Assembly (NCBI RefSeq): GCF_024758505.1
Contig: NZ_CP077970.1
Location: 6,944,001-7,008,000, forward strand
Source: Bradyrhizobium arachidis
GTDB taxonomy: Bacteria; Pseudomonadota; Alphaproteobacteria; Rhizobiales; Xanthobacteraceae
Direction of reading: 5' to 3'
DNA: 64,000 nt
Shown: piece by piece, positions 53,847 to 63,387 of the stretch
How the letters are laid out: each line of letters begins with the position of its first letter
Numbering within the stretch: the stretch's first letter is position 1
Notes under the pieces: model-generated
The model's input: the letters and a program-made list of their open reading frames with translations, nothing else
Database searches by the model: none
Told to the model about the DNA's origin: nothing
Program-made: the position numbers and the translations under genes

Positions 53847-55222
53847 TCAGACTAATGGCCTGATGTTTTGATTCATGCGGAAGAAGTTTTTGGGATCGTA
53901 TTTGCTCTTCAGCTCACGAAGACGACGGTAATTCGATCCGTAGGCAGCGGGAACGGGATCGATGCCTTCATCGTCCCCGAGATAGTTCACATATCTGCCA
54001 GTCGCGGCGAAGGGCTCCAGCTGTGCGTAGGTATCGCGGGTCCAGGCGATGCATCGATCGGTCATCGCAGCATCCAACCATTGGGTCAGGATCAGGAAAT
54101 TGTAGCCCTCTTGTCGATGCGGGAAAGCCGTTTCCTCGACGCCGACCCGCACTGCGGCCCCGTGGACGTGCTCGACAAGAATCTGCCCCATAGAGGTCGG
54201 GCAGCGCGCGAAGCAGGCGATCATTGTCCCGATCGCGTCATCGCTGAGTTCTCGCAGGAAGGTAGATTTCCAGTAGTTGAACGCGCCCTTGGGATATCCT
54301 GCGTCCAGCATGCTGTTGAGCTCGCAATAGTCCATGGGACCGATCCCGTCCAATGCCGGAGTGCCGAATTGCTTAAGCCGACGCACCGCCAATTCGCCAG
54401 CTGCGAGTGGACCGCAATGACACGTCACCATCGCCGCCAGTTTCATGCCTGATCCATCAGGTGCATGAGCCAACGTGGCGACAAGAATTTGTTCATCAGG
54501 AAGCGATGATGTGCTTTCGCGGAACAGCGACAGCACATCACGGCTACGATCGAACGGATGCGCGATCAGACCGCCCGTGATGGCGGGCCCTATTGGGTGA
54601 AGCTGATATTCCAGGGTGGTGGCGATACCAAAATTGCCGCCGCCACCACGAGCAGCCCAAAACAGGTCCGGCTCCTCCGTTTTGCTGGCGCGTACCAATT
54701 CGCCTTGGGCATTGACCAACTCGAGCGACGTAAGGTTGTCGAGTGCCAGACCATATTTGCCCATGAGCCAACCGAGACCCCGCCAAGGGTCAGCCCCGCG
54801 ATGCCCGTGCTCGAAACAACTCCGCCTGTGACCGCCAGGCTGTGCCGCTGGGTTTCGCGATTGAGCTCTGCCCAAGTGACGCCGCCCTGCGCGCGCACCC
54901 TTCGGCGTTCGGTGTCGACGCGGATTCCTTTCATCTGCGAGAGATCGATCATCACGCCGCCGTCGATCGTTGCGCGTCCTGCTACATTGTGACCGCCACC
55001 ACGGACCGCAACCTCGAGACCAAGTCGTTGGGCGAGCCTTATCGCATCGGTTACGTCGGAGGTATCGCGACATTGCGCGATGAGCGCTGGCCGTTTGTCG
55101 ACAAGTCCATTGTGGACCTTTCTTGCCTCCTCGTAGCCCGCATCGCCTGGCTGCATAAGTGAGCCTCGGAAGGTTTTGCCAAACTCCGCCGCCTCGGCGG
55201 CAACCGATCGGACTGTCGTCAT
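53847..55222 (-). pseudogene. BBE-type FAD oxidase with one frameshift
   Basis: The N-terminal half (VAVRGGGHNVAGRATIDGG; SSTGIAGLTLGG) and the C-terminal half (LGWLMGKYGLALDNL; YVNYLGDDEGIDPV; YDPKNFFRMNQNIRPLV) are in different frames. A run of four G at about 54779 where five are expected joins them as GLTLGGGLGWLMGKYGL. Relative of the intact enzyme at 38716. The FAD-binding His region is present, so the break is probably recent. Confidence 0.83.
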
Positions 55223-55331
55223 GGTGCGCTATCCCTTCGTTGTGCCTCGTCACTTGTCACACCCTCTGTGCGGGGAAGGCAAATTCAAAGAATTTGGCTT
55301 GAAGATGAATATAGTTCATCTAGGCTGGGGC

Positions 55332-56243
55332 ATGAGCAAGTTGCCGCCGCTTATCGAACTACGGGCGTTTGAAGCTGCCGCACGGCACCTTAGCTTTAAG
55401 AAGGCTGCCTCCGAACTCGGAGTAACGCCGACTGCGATCAGCCACCAAGTCCGCTTGTTGGAGCAATATTGCGGGAGGGCACTATTCCGGCGCAGACCGA
55501 GACCACTATCATTGACAGATGCCGGCGCTCGGCTCTTTCCAGTCGTGCACGCCGGTCTCGAAGCCTTCGCCACCGCTCTCGGCACGATCAGGCGCAAGGA
55601 CGATCGGCAGGCCCTTCGTATCACGACAACGAACGCATTTGCCGCTCGATGGCTCGTGCCGCGCCTGCCGCACTGGAGAAAACAGCGCCCCGATGCACCG
55701 CTTGATATCATCGGCACCGACAATGTTCTTGACTTACCTGCGGGAGACGCGGATGTCGCAATCCGCTATGCCACGTCCCGCCAAGCGCCGCGAGAGGGCA
55801 TTGCAGAAGAGTTTTTGAGCGATACGTATTGGCCGGTGTGCAGCCCTGACTTGCTTTCCGCCAGAGGCCGGCTGAAGAATGTGGCCGATCTTCGAAAGCA
55901 GGTCCTCGTTCATTCCTATTGGTTTCCGTCTGACATAGACCCACCTAGCTGGCAGCGATGGCTCTCAGTCGCCAGGCGCAGGTGGCGCAACCTGCCCGAT
56001 TTCACGGACATGCAACATCTGAGTTTCCGAGAGGAGCTTCACGCCATCGAGGCGGTCGTCGCAGGCCAAGGCGTCGGGATTTTTAGCGATGTGCTTGTGG
56101 CGGCTGAACTCGCATCCGGCGCGCTTGTAAAGGCGTTTGATCTCAGTTTACCCGGCTACCAGTTCTACGTCGTCCGCAGGCCAAGCCATCCCCGCGAAAG
56201 GATCATTCGCGCATTCTCCGCCTGGTTGCGATCGGTTCGATAG
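55332..56243 (+). CDS. LysR-family transcriptional regulator
   Basis: Start at MSKLPPLIELRAFEAAARHL (55332); about 303 residues. The HTH is FKKAASELGVTPTAISHQVRLLE near residues 22-44 and the co-inducer domain follows. The GcvA-like set (LRITTTNAFAARWLVPRLPHW) suggests this subgroup. It is divergent from the BBE oxidase, so it may control it. Confidence 0.9.
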   Translation: MSKLPPLIELRAFEAAARHLSFKKAASELGVTPTAISHQVRLLEQYCGRALFRRRPRPLSLTDAGARLFPVVHAGLEAFATALGTIRRKDDRQALRITTTNAFAARWLVPRLPHWRKQRPDAPLDIIGTDNVLDLPAGDADVAIRYATSRQAPREGIAEEFLSDTYWPVCSPDLLSARGRLKNVADLRKQVLVHSYWFPSDIDPPSWQRWLSVARRRWRNLPDFTDMQHLSFREELHAIEAVVAGQGVGIFSDVLVAAELASGALVKAFDLSLPGYQFYVVRRPSHPRERIIRAFSAWLRSVR

Positions 56244-56292
56244 GCTCGGATCGACACCGCACACGAAGGCGCAGAGGCAGGTTCGCTCTGGG

Positions 56293-56386
56293 GTCAAATA
56301 CGGACCTTGAGCAATGGTTCGGACACGTCCGCTTCTGGCAGAGCACCGGACTTCATTCGCAAATGAGATGTTATGGAAGAAGCAGG
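56293..56386. repeat. Dispersed repeat copy 5
   Basis: GGGGTCAAATACGGACCTTGAG, ACACGTCCGCTTCTGGC, CATTCGCAAATGAGATGTT, ATGGAAGAAG. It abuts the truncated end of the IS1182-type gene. Confidence 0.6.
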
Positions 56387-56392
56387 CAATGG

Positions 56393-57723
56393 CTAGGCGA
56401 GCGTCAGGAAGTGCGTGGCACCCATCCAGGCCTTTATGGTTCCGAAGGGATGCTCGGCCGTCTGACGGCGTAAGGTCATCTTGTTGGGGTCTTGGTCGAG
56501 CCGCCGCTGAACCTTCTCCAGCACGGCCTCGTGCTCCCAGCGCGCGATGCGCCGCTCAGGGCCGGTCGTGCACTGAGCTTTGAGCGCGCAGCTTTGGCAG
56601 GCGGTCGTCCAGTAACGGCGCAGCATCTTACCATCCTCTTGGCCGGTGAAGCGGTACGTCAGCCGTTCGCCAGCAGGGCAGCGATAGACGTCCTCGGCCG
56701 CAACATAGACGAAGTCCTGCTTGCCAAAACGACCTGCGGCTTTCGCGCCTGAGGTCAGCGGTTTCGGCAATGTGACCGTGATGCCGGCCTGCTCACAGGC
56801 GCGAAGCTCTTCGCCGTCGTAGTAGCCGCGATCAGCAACGACCTCGAGCGTCTCGACAGCCATCTCGGCACGGGCCTGTCCGGCCATGTCGGCGAGCTGG
56901 TGGCGATCTGTGCCCACGTTGGTCACATCGTGAGCCACGATAAGATGATGCTGCGTATCAACGGCAATCTGCACGTTGTAGCCAACGATGCCGGTATCCT
57001 TGCCACTTGTCGCCATCGAGCGTGCGTCAGGATCGGAGAGCGAGATCTGCCTGTCCTCGCTCTTCATCATCTCCGCGTTGATCGCGTTGAGACGGACGAT
57101 CTCCTCCTTGAGCTTCTCGATCTTGCCCTTCAACCGCTCAACCTTCGCCTCCGGCACCGCATCGCCATGCCGATCGGCGGTTTCAAGCTGAGAGAGGTAG
57201 CCGGCGATGCTCTCATCGATCCTCTCAAAGCGCCTCTTCATCTTGGCCTCGGTGAAGTTCTTATCCCGTGCATTGCAGCCTTGAACTTTGATCCGTCAAT
57301 GGCGACGCTCGCGGTACTGAGCAGCTCAAGCTTGCGGCACAGCGCGACGAACTCGCGACAGACCTCACGAATGGCCTTGCCATTGTCCTTGCGGAAGTCC
57401 GCGATCGTCTTGAAGTCCGGCGCCAGCTGCCCGGTTAACCAGATCATCTCGATATTGCGCAGGCATTCCCGCTCCAGGCATCGGCTCGACGGAACCCGAT
57501 TCAGATAGCCGTAGATGTAGAGCTTGAGCATAGTGCCCGGGTGATAGCTGGGTCGGCCCGTGTCAAATGGCTGGACCCCGATGAACCCGAGCTTGTCGAG
57601 ATCGAGACCATCGACGAACACGTCGACCGCTCGCACCGGATTATCCTCGGTCACATAGTCATCGAGCGATGCCGGGAACAGCGTGCTCTGCCCGCGGTTC
57701 ACCCCTTCAACAAAGCGCTTCAT
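56393..57723 (-). pseudogene. IS1182-family transposase, frameshifted and truncated
   Basis: The N-terminal part (57723 to about 57240; LDDYVTEDNPVRAVDVFVD, IYGYLNRVPSSRCLERE, DFKTIADFRKDNGKAIREVC, VAIDGSKFKA) and the C-terminal part (GYNVQIAVDTQHHLIVAHDV; EVVADRGYYDGEELRAC; CSALKAQC-like CQSCALKAQC; EHPFGTIKAWMG) are in two frames that overlap by a few bases. The last residues are missing and the dispersed repeat follows. Catalytic Asp and Glu regions are intact but the product is not. Confidence 0.82.
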
Positions 57724-57898
57724 TAGATGCAGGGAATCTTATCGCGCGAATCACGGCAAACAGAGCGTTTTCACACAGCCTGGGCCAACAGCAGAAATCC
57801 AGGACCCGGCTTGCTATGAGGAGACCTTCGACTGAAAATCTTGATCGGGACTTCCTCGCGCTAATCCTCAGTCACAACGCCGCTTTCCCAGCGCCTCC
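57724..57898. other. Intergenic, no gene seen
   Basis: Between the IS1182-type element and the caspase-like gene. May contain the IS end. Confidence 0.4.
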
Positions 57899-59761
57899 TC
57901 AGTTGCAGACTTCGACGCTGCCAGTAGAGCCGCCCGCGTTATTAGCGCCCCGCTGGGCCGCTGCCGCTCCACTCAAGATTTCGATGTGACACCCCGGCCG
58001 GACCGGCCGACAGCCCGCATTGCTACAATAGATTTGCCCAGTCGCCTGCGGCTTCGAGGGCGCAGCTTCGGTTTTCTTCCTCTCGTCGTCCCGCGGCTTG
58101 GCATCGTCGCGGGTCGCAACCGGCTTCTTGTCCTGGACCCTCTCGCACTCGTTGTCGTCGTTGACGCGATAGCCCGCGCGGCAGGTGATTTTCACGCAAG
58201 CGTCGCCATCAGCTTTGAAGCCGCGGTCGCAGACCAGCGGGCAGACGCGTCCCTGCTTCCTCTTGATCGCATCGAGGGCGTCGAAGCTCGCGAGATTGGT
58301 GTCCAACTTCGTTCCTGCATGTTTGTTGAACAGCGTCAGCGACCGCTGCGACGTCGCATTCCACTCTCCATCCGATGCACCGGTCAGGCATCCAACGCGG
58401 CGAAGTTCCGACTGCACCAGTTTGGCCGTCTCCTGCGGCGAGAGACTGGACGGCGACTGCGTTGGAGCAACGGCTGCAACTTTCTGCTCGCCGTCACGCT
58501 GCGCCTTTTCGGCCGCCTGTCTTGCGGCAAGCTCGGCAGCCGCCTTGTCGTTCGCGATCTTGTCGGCGAGCGCCTTCTCGGCGGCCTGCTTGTCGGCCAG
58601 CGCCTTGGCCACGGCGGTCTCGGCATCCTTCCTGCGCTGTTCGGCTGCGGCGGCCTTGGCTTCCTCGATCTGCTTGGCCTTCTCGGCGGCGAGCCGCGCG
58701 TCCTCGGCAGCCTTGGCAGCGGCGGCGGCCTTGTCCTGCTCGGCCTTCTTGGCCTTCTCAGCCATAAGCCGCGCCTTCTCCTCTTCGGCTTGGCGGGCCT
58801 TCTCGACGGCGGCGGCGCGGGTCTCTTCCGCGGCGATCCGGTTCAACTGCCCCTTGGCCAAGCTGGCGTAGAATCCGTCTGCGTACTTTGCGAGGAATGC
58901 GGTCCAGACCTCGCGAGTGCCGATTTGCAGGGCCAGCTCATAGTCGCGACGGATCGCCTCATCGGGGTTCGCCTGTGGTCCCGTGGCAACCGGCTTCGCT
59001 ACGACCAACGGTACGTCGTCGCCGCCGAGCGAGCCGTAGACATAGGGCTCCTGCTTGTTGCCGGTATTTTTCAAGACATCGTCGCGGACGAAGCGGAAGG
59101 CCTTCCCCAGGTCGAGCCCCGGGGTCGGGAGGCGATCGACCAAGGCCGCCGCGAACGGACTGTTTCTGGAATCGCCATCTGACGCTGTCGAGCCCGCCTT
59201 CGCTGCGAAAGCAATCATGGTGTTCGGGCTCGTCGGCTCGATCTTGGCGAGGCCGCGCCCGATGGCGCGCGAGGCGATCGTCCGCTTCATCGTCTTGGCG
59301 AACGGATTGTCACGGCAAGCATCGAGAATGATAAGGCGGAGCTTCTTCGCGGGATCGACCGCGAATAGCGCGCGGTCCAGAGCAATCGTCTCGTCGAGAA
59401 CGTCGCTATCCCTCTCCAGCGTTGCGTCGGTGGGGATCAGATAGTTGATGCCATCAAGTTCGATGCCGTGACCGGCGTAATAGATCACGGCGACCTCGGC
59501 ATCCCTGGTCTTGTCGCCAAAGTCACGCAGTGCCCTTCGCATCTCCGCTACATTGAGGTCGAGCTTGATGTCGACAGCATCGAAACCGGCCTTCTTGAAC
59601 ATGCCCCCGACCAAGGTGGCATCGTTCGCCGGGTTGGTGAGACGGGCCACGCTCTTGTAGGCCGAATTGCCGATCACCAGCGCCACGCGCCGCTCGGCCA
59701 TCGCCGGTTCACATCCCAGCCACACACCAAAAATGATCAAGAGAAACCGAAGCGCGCCCAT
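57899..59761 (-). CDS. Exported caspase-like (peptidase C14) protein
   Basis: 620 residues with a signal peptide (MGALRFLLIIFGVWLGCEPAMA). The caspase fold has YYAGHGIEL with the catalytic His near residue 98 and LDACRDNPF with the Cys near 149. A long Ala/Lys/Glu-rich coiled coil follows, then a peptidoglycan-binding-like segment (LVQSELRRVGCLTGASDGEW) and a Cys-rich C-terminus (CPLVCDRGFKADGDACVKITC; GQIYCSNAGCRPVRPGCHIEIL). Predicted periplasmic. Confidence 0.9.
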   Translation of the reverse strand: MGALRFLLIIFGVWLGCEPAMAERRVALVIGNSAYKSVARLTNPANDATLVGGMFKKAGFDAVDIKLDLNVAEMRRALRDFGDKTRDAEVAVIYYAGHGIELDGINYLIPTDATLERDSDVLDETIALDRALFAVDPAKKLRLIILDACRDNPFAKTMKRTIASRAIGRGLAKIEPTSPNTMIAFAAKAGSTASDGDSRNSPFAAALVDRLPTPGLDLGKAFRFVRDDVLKNTGNKQEPYVYGSLGGDDVPLVVAKPVATGPQANPDEAIRRDYELALQIGTREVWTAFLAKYADGFYASLAKGQLNRIAAEETRAAAVEKARQAEEEKARLMAEKAKKAEQDKAAAAAKAAEDARLAAEKAKQIEEAKAAAAEQRRKDAETAVAKALADKQAAEKALADKIANDKAAAELAARQAAEKAQRDGEQKVAAVAPTQSPSSLSPQETAKLVQSELRRVGCLTGASDGEWNATSQRSLTLFNKHAGTKLDTNLASFDALDAIKRKQGRVCPLVCDRGFKADGDACVKITCRAGYRVNDDNECERVQDKKPVATRDDAKPRDDERKKTEAAPSKPQATGQIYCSNAGCRPVRPGCHIEILSGAAAAQRGANNAGGSTGSVEVCN

Positions 59762-59820
59762 TACAGCCCCAAATCAAACGTGAGCAGCGTATTCGCAGCC
59801 TGCCCAAAGGCAAGCCTAGG

Positions 59821-60084
59821 TTATGTGAGGTCGGTCACAAAGACGCTGTCAGCCAACGCGATCAGGATTGGCACTTTGTCTATGTCAGCCAAGGGTCCAT
59901 TCGCGTCGGTTTGGTATGCCTGCAACCGCGTCCGGATTTCCCCGAACAGCCGACTCCGAAGTGAGGGTTGCGGCTCGACGCGAAGGGCCAAGACTGACCC
60001 TGCTCCCGTCGAGCCGGCCACCTGAGTGCGAAAGGTAACCGCAAGAAGCCAGCGGATGAGGCCACCGATCAGTCTGCCGCGCAA
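59821..60084 (-). CDS. Hypothetical protein
   Basis: 87 residues, MRGRLIGGLIRWLLAVTF..., with SRLFGEIRTRLQAYQTDANG. It may be the end of a longer gene or noise. It lies upstream of the caspase-like gene on the same strand. Confidence 0.3.
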   Translation of the reverse strand: MRGRLIGGLIRWLLAVTFRTQVAGSTGAGSVLALRVEPQPSLRSRLFGEIRTRLQAYQTDANGPLADIDKVPILIALADSVFVTDLT

Positions 60085-60129
60085 AGGCTAGTGGGCCGCG
60101 CGGTGCGGACTGTGACGACGACAGCGACG

Positions 60130-60417
60130 CTACATACTGAGCGTATGTGCCTCGAACGCGGTTTCCTGCGGCGGCCCGGCCAATCCCCCTGCGATGCCTT
60201 GCTTCAAGCGCGGCATGAGAATCTGTTCGCGGAACCGTTCCCAGCTCTCCTTCGTGTCATGCACCGCGATCACGGTCCAACCACCCGGCGTGGGCCCGGC
60301 GGTGTGGAAGATCTGACCCGTCGGAAGGCCGCCCGAACTCGGATGTACAGCGGCAATCGACTTCTCGTACTGATCCTTCGTGCCGCCGGGGAAGTAATGA
60401 ATGATCGCGTAGGCCAT
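60130..60417 (-). CDS. Small dimeric-barrel-like protein, 95 aa
   Basis: Start at MAYAIIHYFPGGTKDQYEKS (60417), with AGAGAA upstream. The plan (IIHYFPGG; TGQIFHTAGPTPGGWTVIAVHD; ESWERFREQILMPRLKQG) is like ferredoxin-like dimeric alpha/beta barrels. A common rhizobial type; activity unknown. Confidence 0.72.
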   Translation of the reverse strand: MAYAIIHYFPGGTKDQYEKSIAAVHPSSGGLPTGQIFHTAGPTPGGWTVIAVHDTKESWERFREQILMPRLKQGIAGGLAGPPQETAFEAHTLSM

Positions 60418-60591
60418 GGTTTCTCTCCAACGGATCAAGTGGCCCCCTGCTGTATCGTAGTTCGCGAATGTTGGTGCGTCACGCGAAACGTTCAATCGCT
60501 TCTAGCCCGCCGCCCCTCGGATCAACGGTCGCAACGATCATGAGCCGAGGCGATCCCGCTGGGTAGCTTCGCCTGCCCTATGGCGCTTTGG

Positions 60592-60670
60592 GTCAAAGAC
60601 GGACTTTGGAGCACCGGTGCCGGCATGTCTGCTTCAGTCTGAGCACCGGACATTATGGCAGAGCCCGTGA
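60592..60670. repeat. Dispersed repeat copy 6, partial
   Basis: GGTCAAAGACGGACTTTGGAG, GGCATGTCTGCTTCAGTC, GAGCACCGGACATTATGGCAGA. Shares the outer words of the repeats at 50885 and 56293 but not the ATTCGCAAATG core. Confidence 0.45.
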
Positions 60671-60860
60671 AACTATCGCCGCAGGGTTCGATGCTCCGGC
60701 TTCAATCGCTGAAGGTCAAGGCGACCCAGAACCACTGCACCACCGACGTAGATAGTCCTGCTGCATATGCAGGACGGCCACGGGTCCCTCTGGCACTTGG
60801 ATTCGGCTGCGGGTAATTCGCACCCCTCGATCTCGCTAGCTGGAGCACTCCAAAAGTTAG

Positions 60861-60965
60861 GTTGACACGGTTGACAAAGTTGACGTCGGTTGACACGCGC
60901 CCGGCCCCTTACCAGCTAGCAGACCAAACTTTCGAGGTTAACGCGGTTAACACGTCGGTTAACAC
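60861..60965. repeat. GTTGAC/GTTAAC iterons
   Basis: Four GTTGAC units (about 60862-60895) are followed by three GTTAAC units (about 60937-60964), each joined to CACG- or CGCG-like words. Further along (61037-61130) GTGTCG and GTCGGG words repeat. The cluster lies just downstream of the primase C-terminal half. It may be a binding site for the element's own proteins. Confidence 0.5.
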
Positions 60966-61130
60966 CCCGACACTTCCTGTCCGAAACCAAGCCTTCCTGC
61001 GCGCGCGGGCGCGCGCCTAAGGAGTTATGTGCAAAGAAGTGTCGAAAGTGTCGCAACTGTCGGGAGGGGCCATTTTTCCCGAGCTTTTCGGCCCCCGACA
61101 GTTTCTGGGGTCTCGTAATTTCCGACACTT

Positions 61131-61640
61131 TCAACCGTCGTTTTCCGCCTCATCGTCCCCCAAATCGTCTTCGGCGGGGGCGGCATCTGCAAAGTCACTC
61201 ACCGCCTTGGTGGCTGCGATGTCCTTCCAATAGCGTTCCTCCCCGCGAGACTGCTCGTAATCTCGCTCTTTCATCGCACTCGTCAAACTTTTCTTTTTCC
61301 ACGGCCGTTCGCCGTTCTTCCTGCTCCAAACTATGAATAAGTTATGGAGTTCTCCGTTGGACATCCGCTGCCCCTCCGCCCGCGTCGTACATTCTTGGAG
61401 GAAGCGACCAAGAACGTCGCTATCGCTGCGGTATTCTTCCGTCGTCTCCTTGATCTCATCGGGGACGAGAAGGCCATGGTCGATCCAATCGCGGAGGCCA
61501 TCGAGCAATCGATTCAAAATGCCCGAAGCCTCCGCCTTTAGCTTTGCCGATAACTGCCTATCAATGTCCTGCTCCGGAATCGTGATTGCCCACCGGACCA
61601 TGATCAGGCGGCGCCACGTCCCCTGAGAAGCCTCACCGTC
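61131..61640 (-). pseudogene. P4-type primase-helicase, C-terminal half
   Basis: About 160 residues from DGEASQGTWRRLIMVRWAITIPEQDIDRQL (read upstream to about 61640) to the acidic end AEDDLGDDEAENDG. The D5/P4 primase motif TWRRL and the C-terminal winged-helix-like region are seen. It has no start of its own and is read toward the N-terminal half on the opposite strand; an inversion of about 0.77 kb would join the two. Confidence 0.75.
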
Positions 61641-62405
61641 GTCGAAGTTCGATCTCCTGGTGCCAAGTGCGAGCGGGAAATCAGGTTATCCGACAAGCTA
61701 AGGGATTGGGGCCGAGAGACAGAAAACGATCGGCATTTGACGGCGCTGCGTAAGCAGGCCGAACCGATGATGGCGGTCGACCAGGCTCGGCTTGATGCTG
61801 ATCCGATGAAGATCAACACAAAGAACGGGACCCTACAGGTCAATCGCAAATGCGGTGATGATGATCCGGTCAGCTTTTGCCCTCACGATCCTGCCGATCT
61901 GATCACGAAGGTCATCGATGCCGAATACGACCCTAGTTCGACGTGTCCGGTGTACGATGCCTTCCTGAAAAAAGTGCAGCCCTCATCTAAAGTACAGCGC
62001 TTCCTGCACCAATGGGCTGGACTCGGGCTGACCGGTGACACGTCAGAACAGAAGCTGGTGTTCTTTTGGGGAAAGGGACGCAACGGCAAAACCACGCTGG
62101 TCGAGGCGTGGGCCTCGATCTATGGCGACTACGCGTGCTCGCTTGCCGTTGAGACCTTCATGGACAATGGCAGGGGGCGGAGCGGAGGTCAGGCAACGCC
62201 AGATCTCGCGCTCCTGCCGGGGATCAGGTTCGTTCATACCGATGAGCCGGCGCGGAATGCGCGGTTATCGGAAAGCCATGTGAAGTTGCTGACAGGCGGC
62301 GACACCATCCAGGCCCGCGAGCTGAACAAGGGCTTTTTCAGTTTCAAGCCGCAGTTCAAGTTGACGATGTCGGGCAACTATCGGCCAAAGGTGGATGGCG
62401 GTGAT
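61628..62405 (+). pseudogene. P4-type primase-helicase, N-terminal part of the helicase domain
   Basis: Read from about 61628 (VVEVRSPGAKCEREIRLSDK) through WGKGRNGKTTLVEAW (Walker A near 62075), FVHTDEP (Walker-B-like), LTGGDTIQARELNKGFFSF and ends at GNYRPKVDGGD near 62400. The primase domain is missing upstream. After this the frame runs into unrelated sequence. Confidence 0.78.
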
Positions 62406-62519
62406 TCGAACTCGCGACACGGCACTAAGCATGTTCAGGTGCGCCGATCAAAAGGCGACGCCAATTCGCAGAAAGATCGCAGATTTCAGCGTGGCGACTC
62501 GGTGGCGATTCCGGACAAA

Positions 62520-62547
62520 CAAAAAGCCGCTCGTCAGAGTGGCTTTT
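62520..62547. terminator. Bidirectional intrinsic terminator
   Basis: AAAAAGCCGCTC and GAGTGGCTTTTT form a hairpin with A/T runs on both sides. Lies after the primase remnant. Confidence 0.7.
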
Positions 62548-62582
62548 TGAATTTACGCTGCAAATTCAGCGGCTTGTTTGAT

Positions 62583-62621
62583 TGCAGGAATTGAACCTAT
62601 GACCTTATGAGCCTGACGAGC
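62583..62621 (-). other. tRNA(CAU)-like 3' fragment
   Basis: On the minus strand GCTCGTCAGG, CTCATAA, AGGTCATAGG and TTCAATTCC resemble part of a methionine tRNA (anticodon loop CTCATAA, T-loop TTCAATT). The 3' strand of the anticodon stem is missing, so it is not a working gene. It may be an att site of the element that carried the primase. Confidence 0.4.
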
Positions 62622-63387
62622 TATGAGCGTATTCCTCCGGTCTCTCGGAGCTTTCAATAAGCAAAATCCTAACTCCAACAGCCGAGCGGGCGTGCCCTAT
62701 AAGCCTTGCAACATCCTCTTGCCAATGAGGCGCGTAGACAAGCACCGTCTCATAAAGGCCGGCGGCGACCAGAACGTTGCGCAGGAATTCCTTGCGCTGC
62801 CTCATGAACGAGGCAGCCGTCCCCCCGACTTTCCGGCCATCCATGGCCACCATCGGCGGCTTTCCAGGAAGTCTGATGACGAGGGAAGGCTTGGTCTGGG
62901 AATCGAAGTATCGGGCGTCGCCGTCGTCATCGAAGCTCAAGATCGACAGGCCTTTGAGATCGACCTGTCTCTCCTTGAGCTCCTCGATCACCAAGTCCTC
63001 CAACCCCACGAAAGAAGTATTCCTACGCCGCTTGGCACTCTTCCTGGTCGTCTCCAGTTCGGCCGCAACTTCATCGATCGTCATGTTGCCGGCCGCGACC
63101 TTGTCGAGCAGTATCCGCCGGCGTGAGGGATCGTGGGCGGCGATGCGCGCAATATTCTCGACCGCCCCGAGCGGCAGACGGCCGCCGGGAGGAAGATCGG
63201 TGATCCCCTCCGCCTCGAGGAACTGCGCGGCCGCGATGTACCGGCGCAGGCTGTTGTCTGAGAGCTTGGTCTGCTTCGAGAGCTTCTCGATGTATTTGCG
63301 ACGCTCGCCGCGGCCCAGTGCCAGATAGGGTTTGATGTGCGGCCGGATGTAGACCAGCCAGTTCGGGAGGGTGGGTTTGCCGACCAT
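62605..63387 (-). CDS. Hypothetical DNA-binding protein
   Basis: 260 residues. An HTH-like region (SKQTKLSDNSLRRYIAAAQFL; NMTIDEVAAELETTRKSAKRR) is followed by a C-terminal domain (LKGLSILSFDDDGDARYFDSQTK; LVYAPHWQEDVARLIGHARSA). No known family; it has the style of phage or ICE control proteins. It lies at the edge of the element with the primase. Confidence 0.6.
   Translation of the reverse strand: MVGKPTLPNWLVYIRPHIKPYLALGRGERRKYIEKLSKQTKLSDNSLRRYIAAAQFLEAEGITDLPPGGRLPLGAVENIARIAAHDPSRRRILLDKVAAGNMTIDEVAAELETTRKSAKRRRNTSFVGLEDLVIEELKERQVDLKGLSILSFDDDGDARYFDSQTKPSLVIRLPGKPPMVAMDGRKVGGTAASFMRQRKEFLRNVLVAAGLYETVLVYAPHWQEDVARLIGHARSAVGVRILLIESSERPEEYAHSSSGS

Noticed and set aside
57986..59182. 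398-residue open frame on the plus strand opposite the caspase-like gene
   Set aside because: It mirrors the Ala/Lys/Glu-rich coiled coil and shows only Leu/Gly/Arg-rich low-complexity sequence with no domain.
60861..61130. Plasmid origin of replication
   Set aside because: The repeats are origin-like, but no replication initiator (RepA/RepC) or ParA is present; the ParB-like genes belong to recombinase operons far away.
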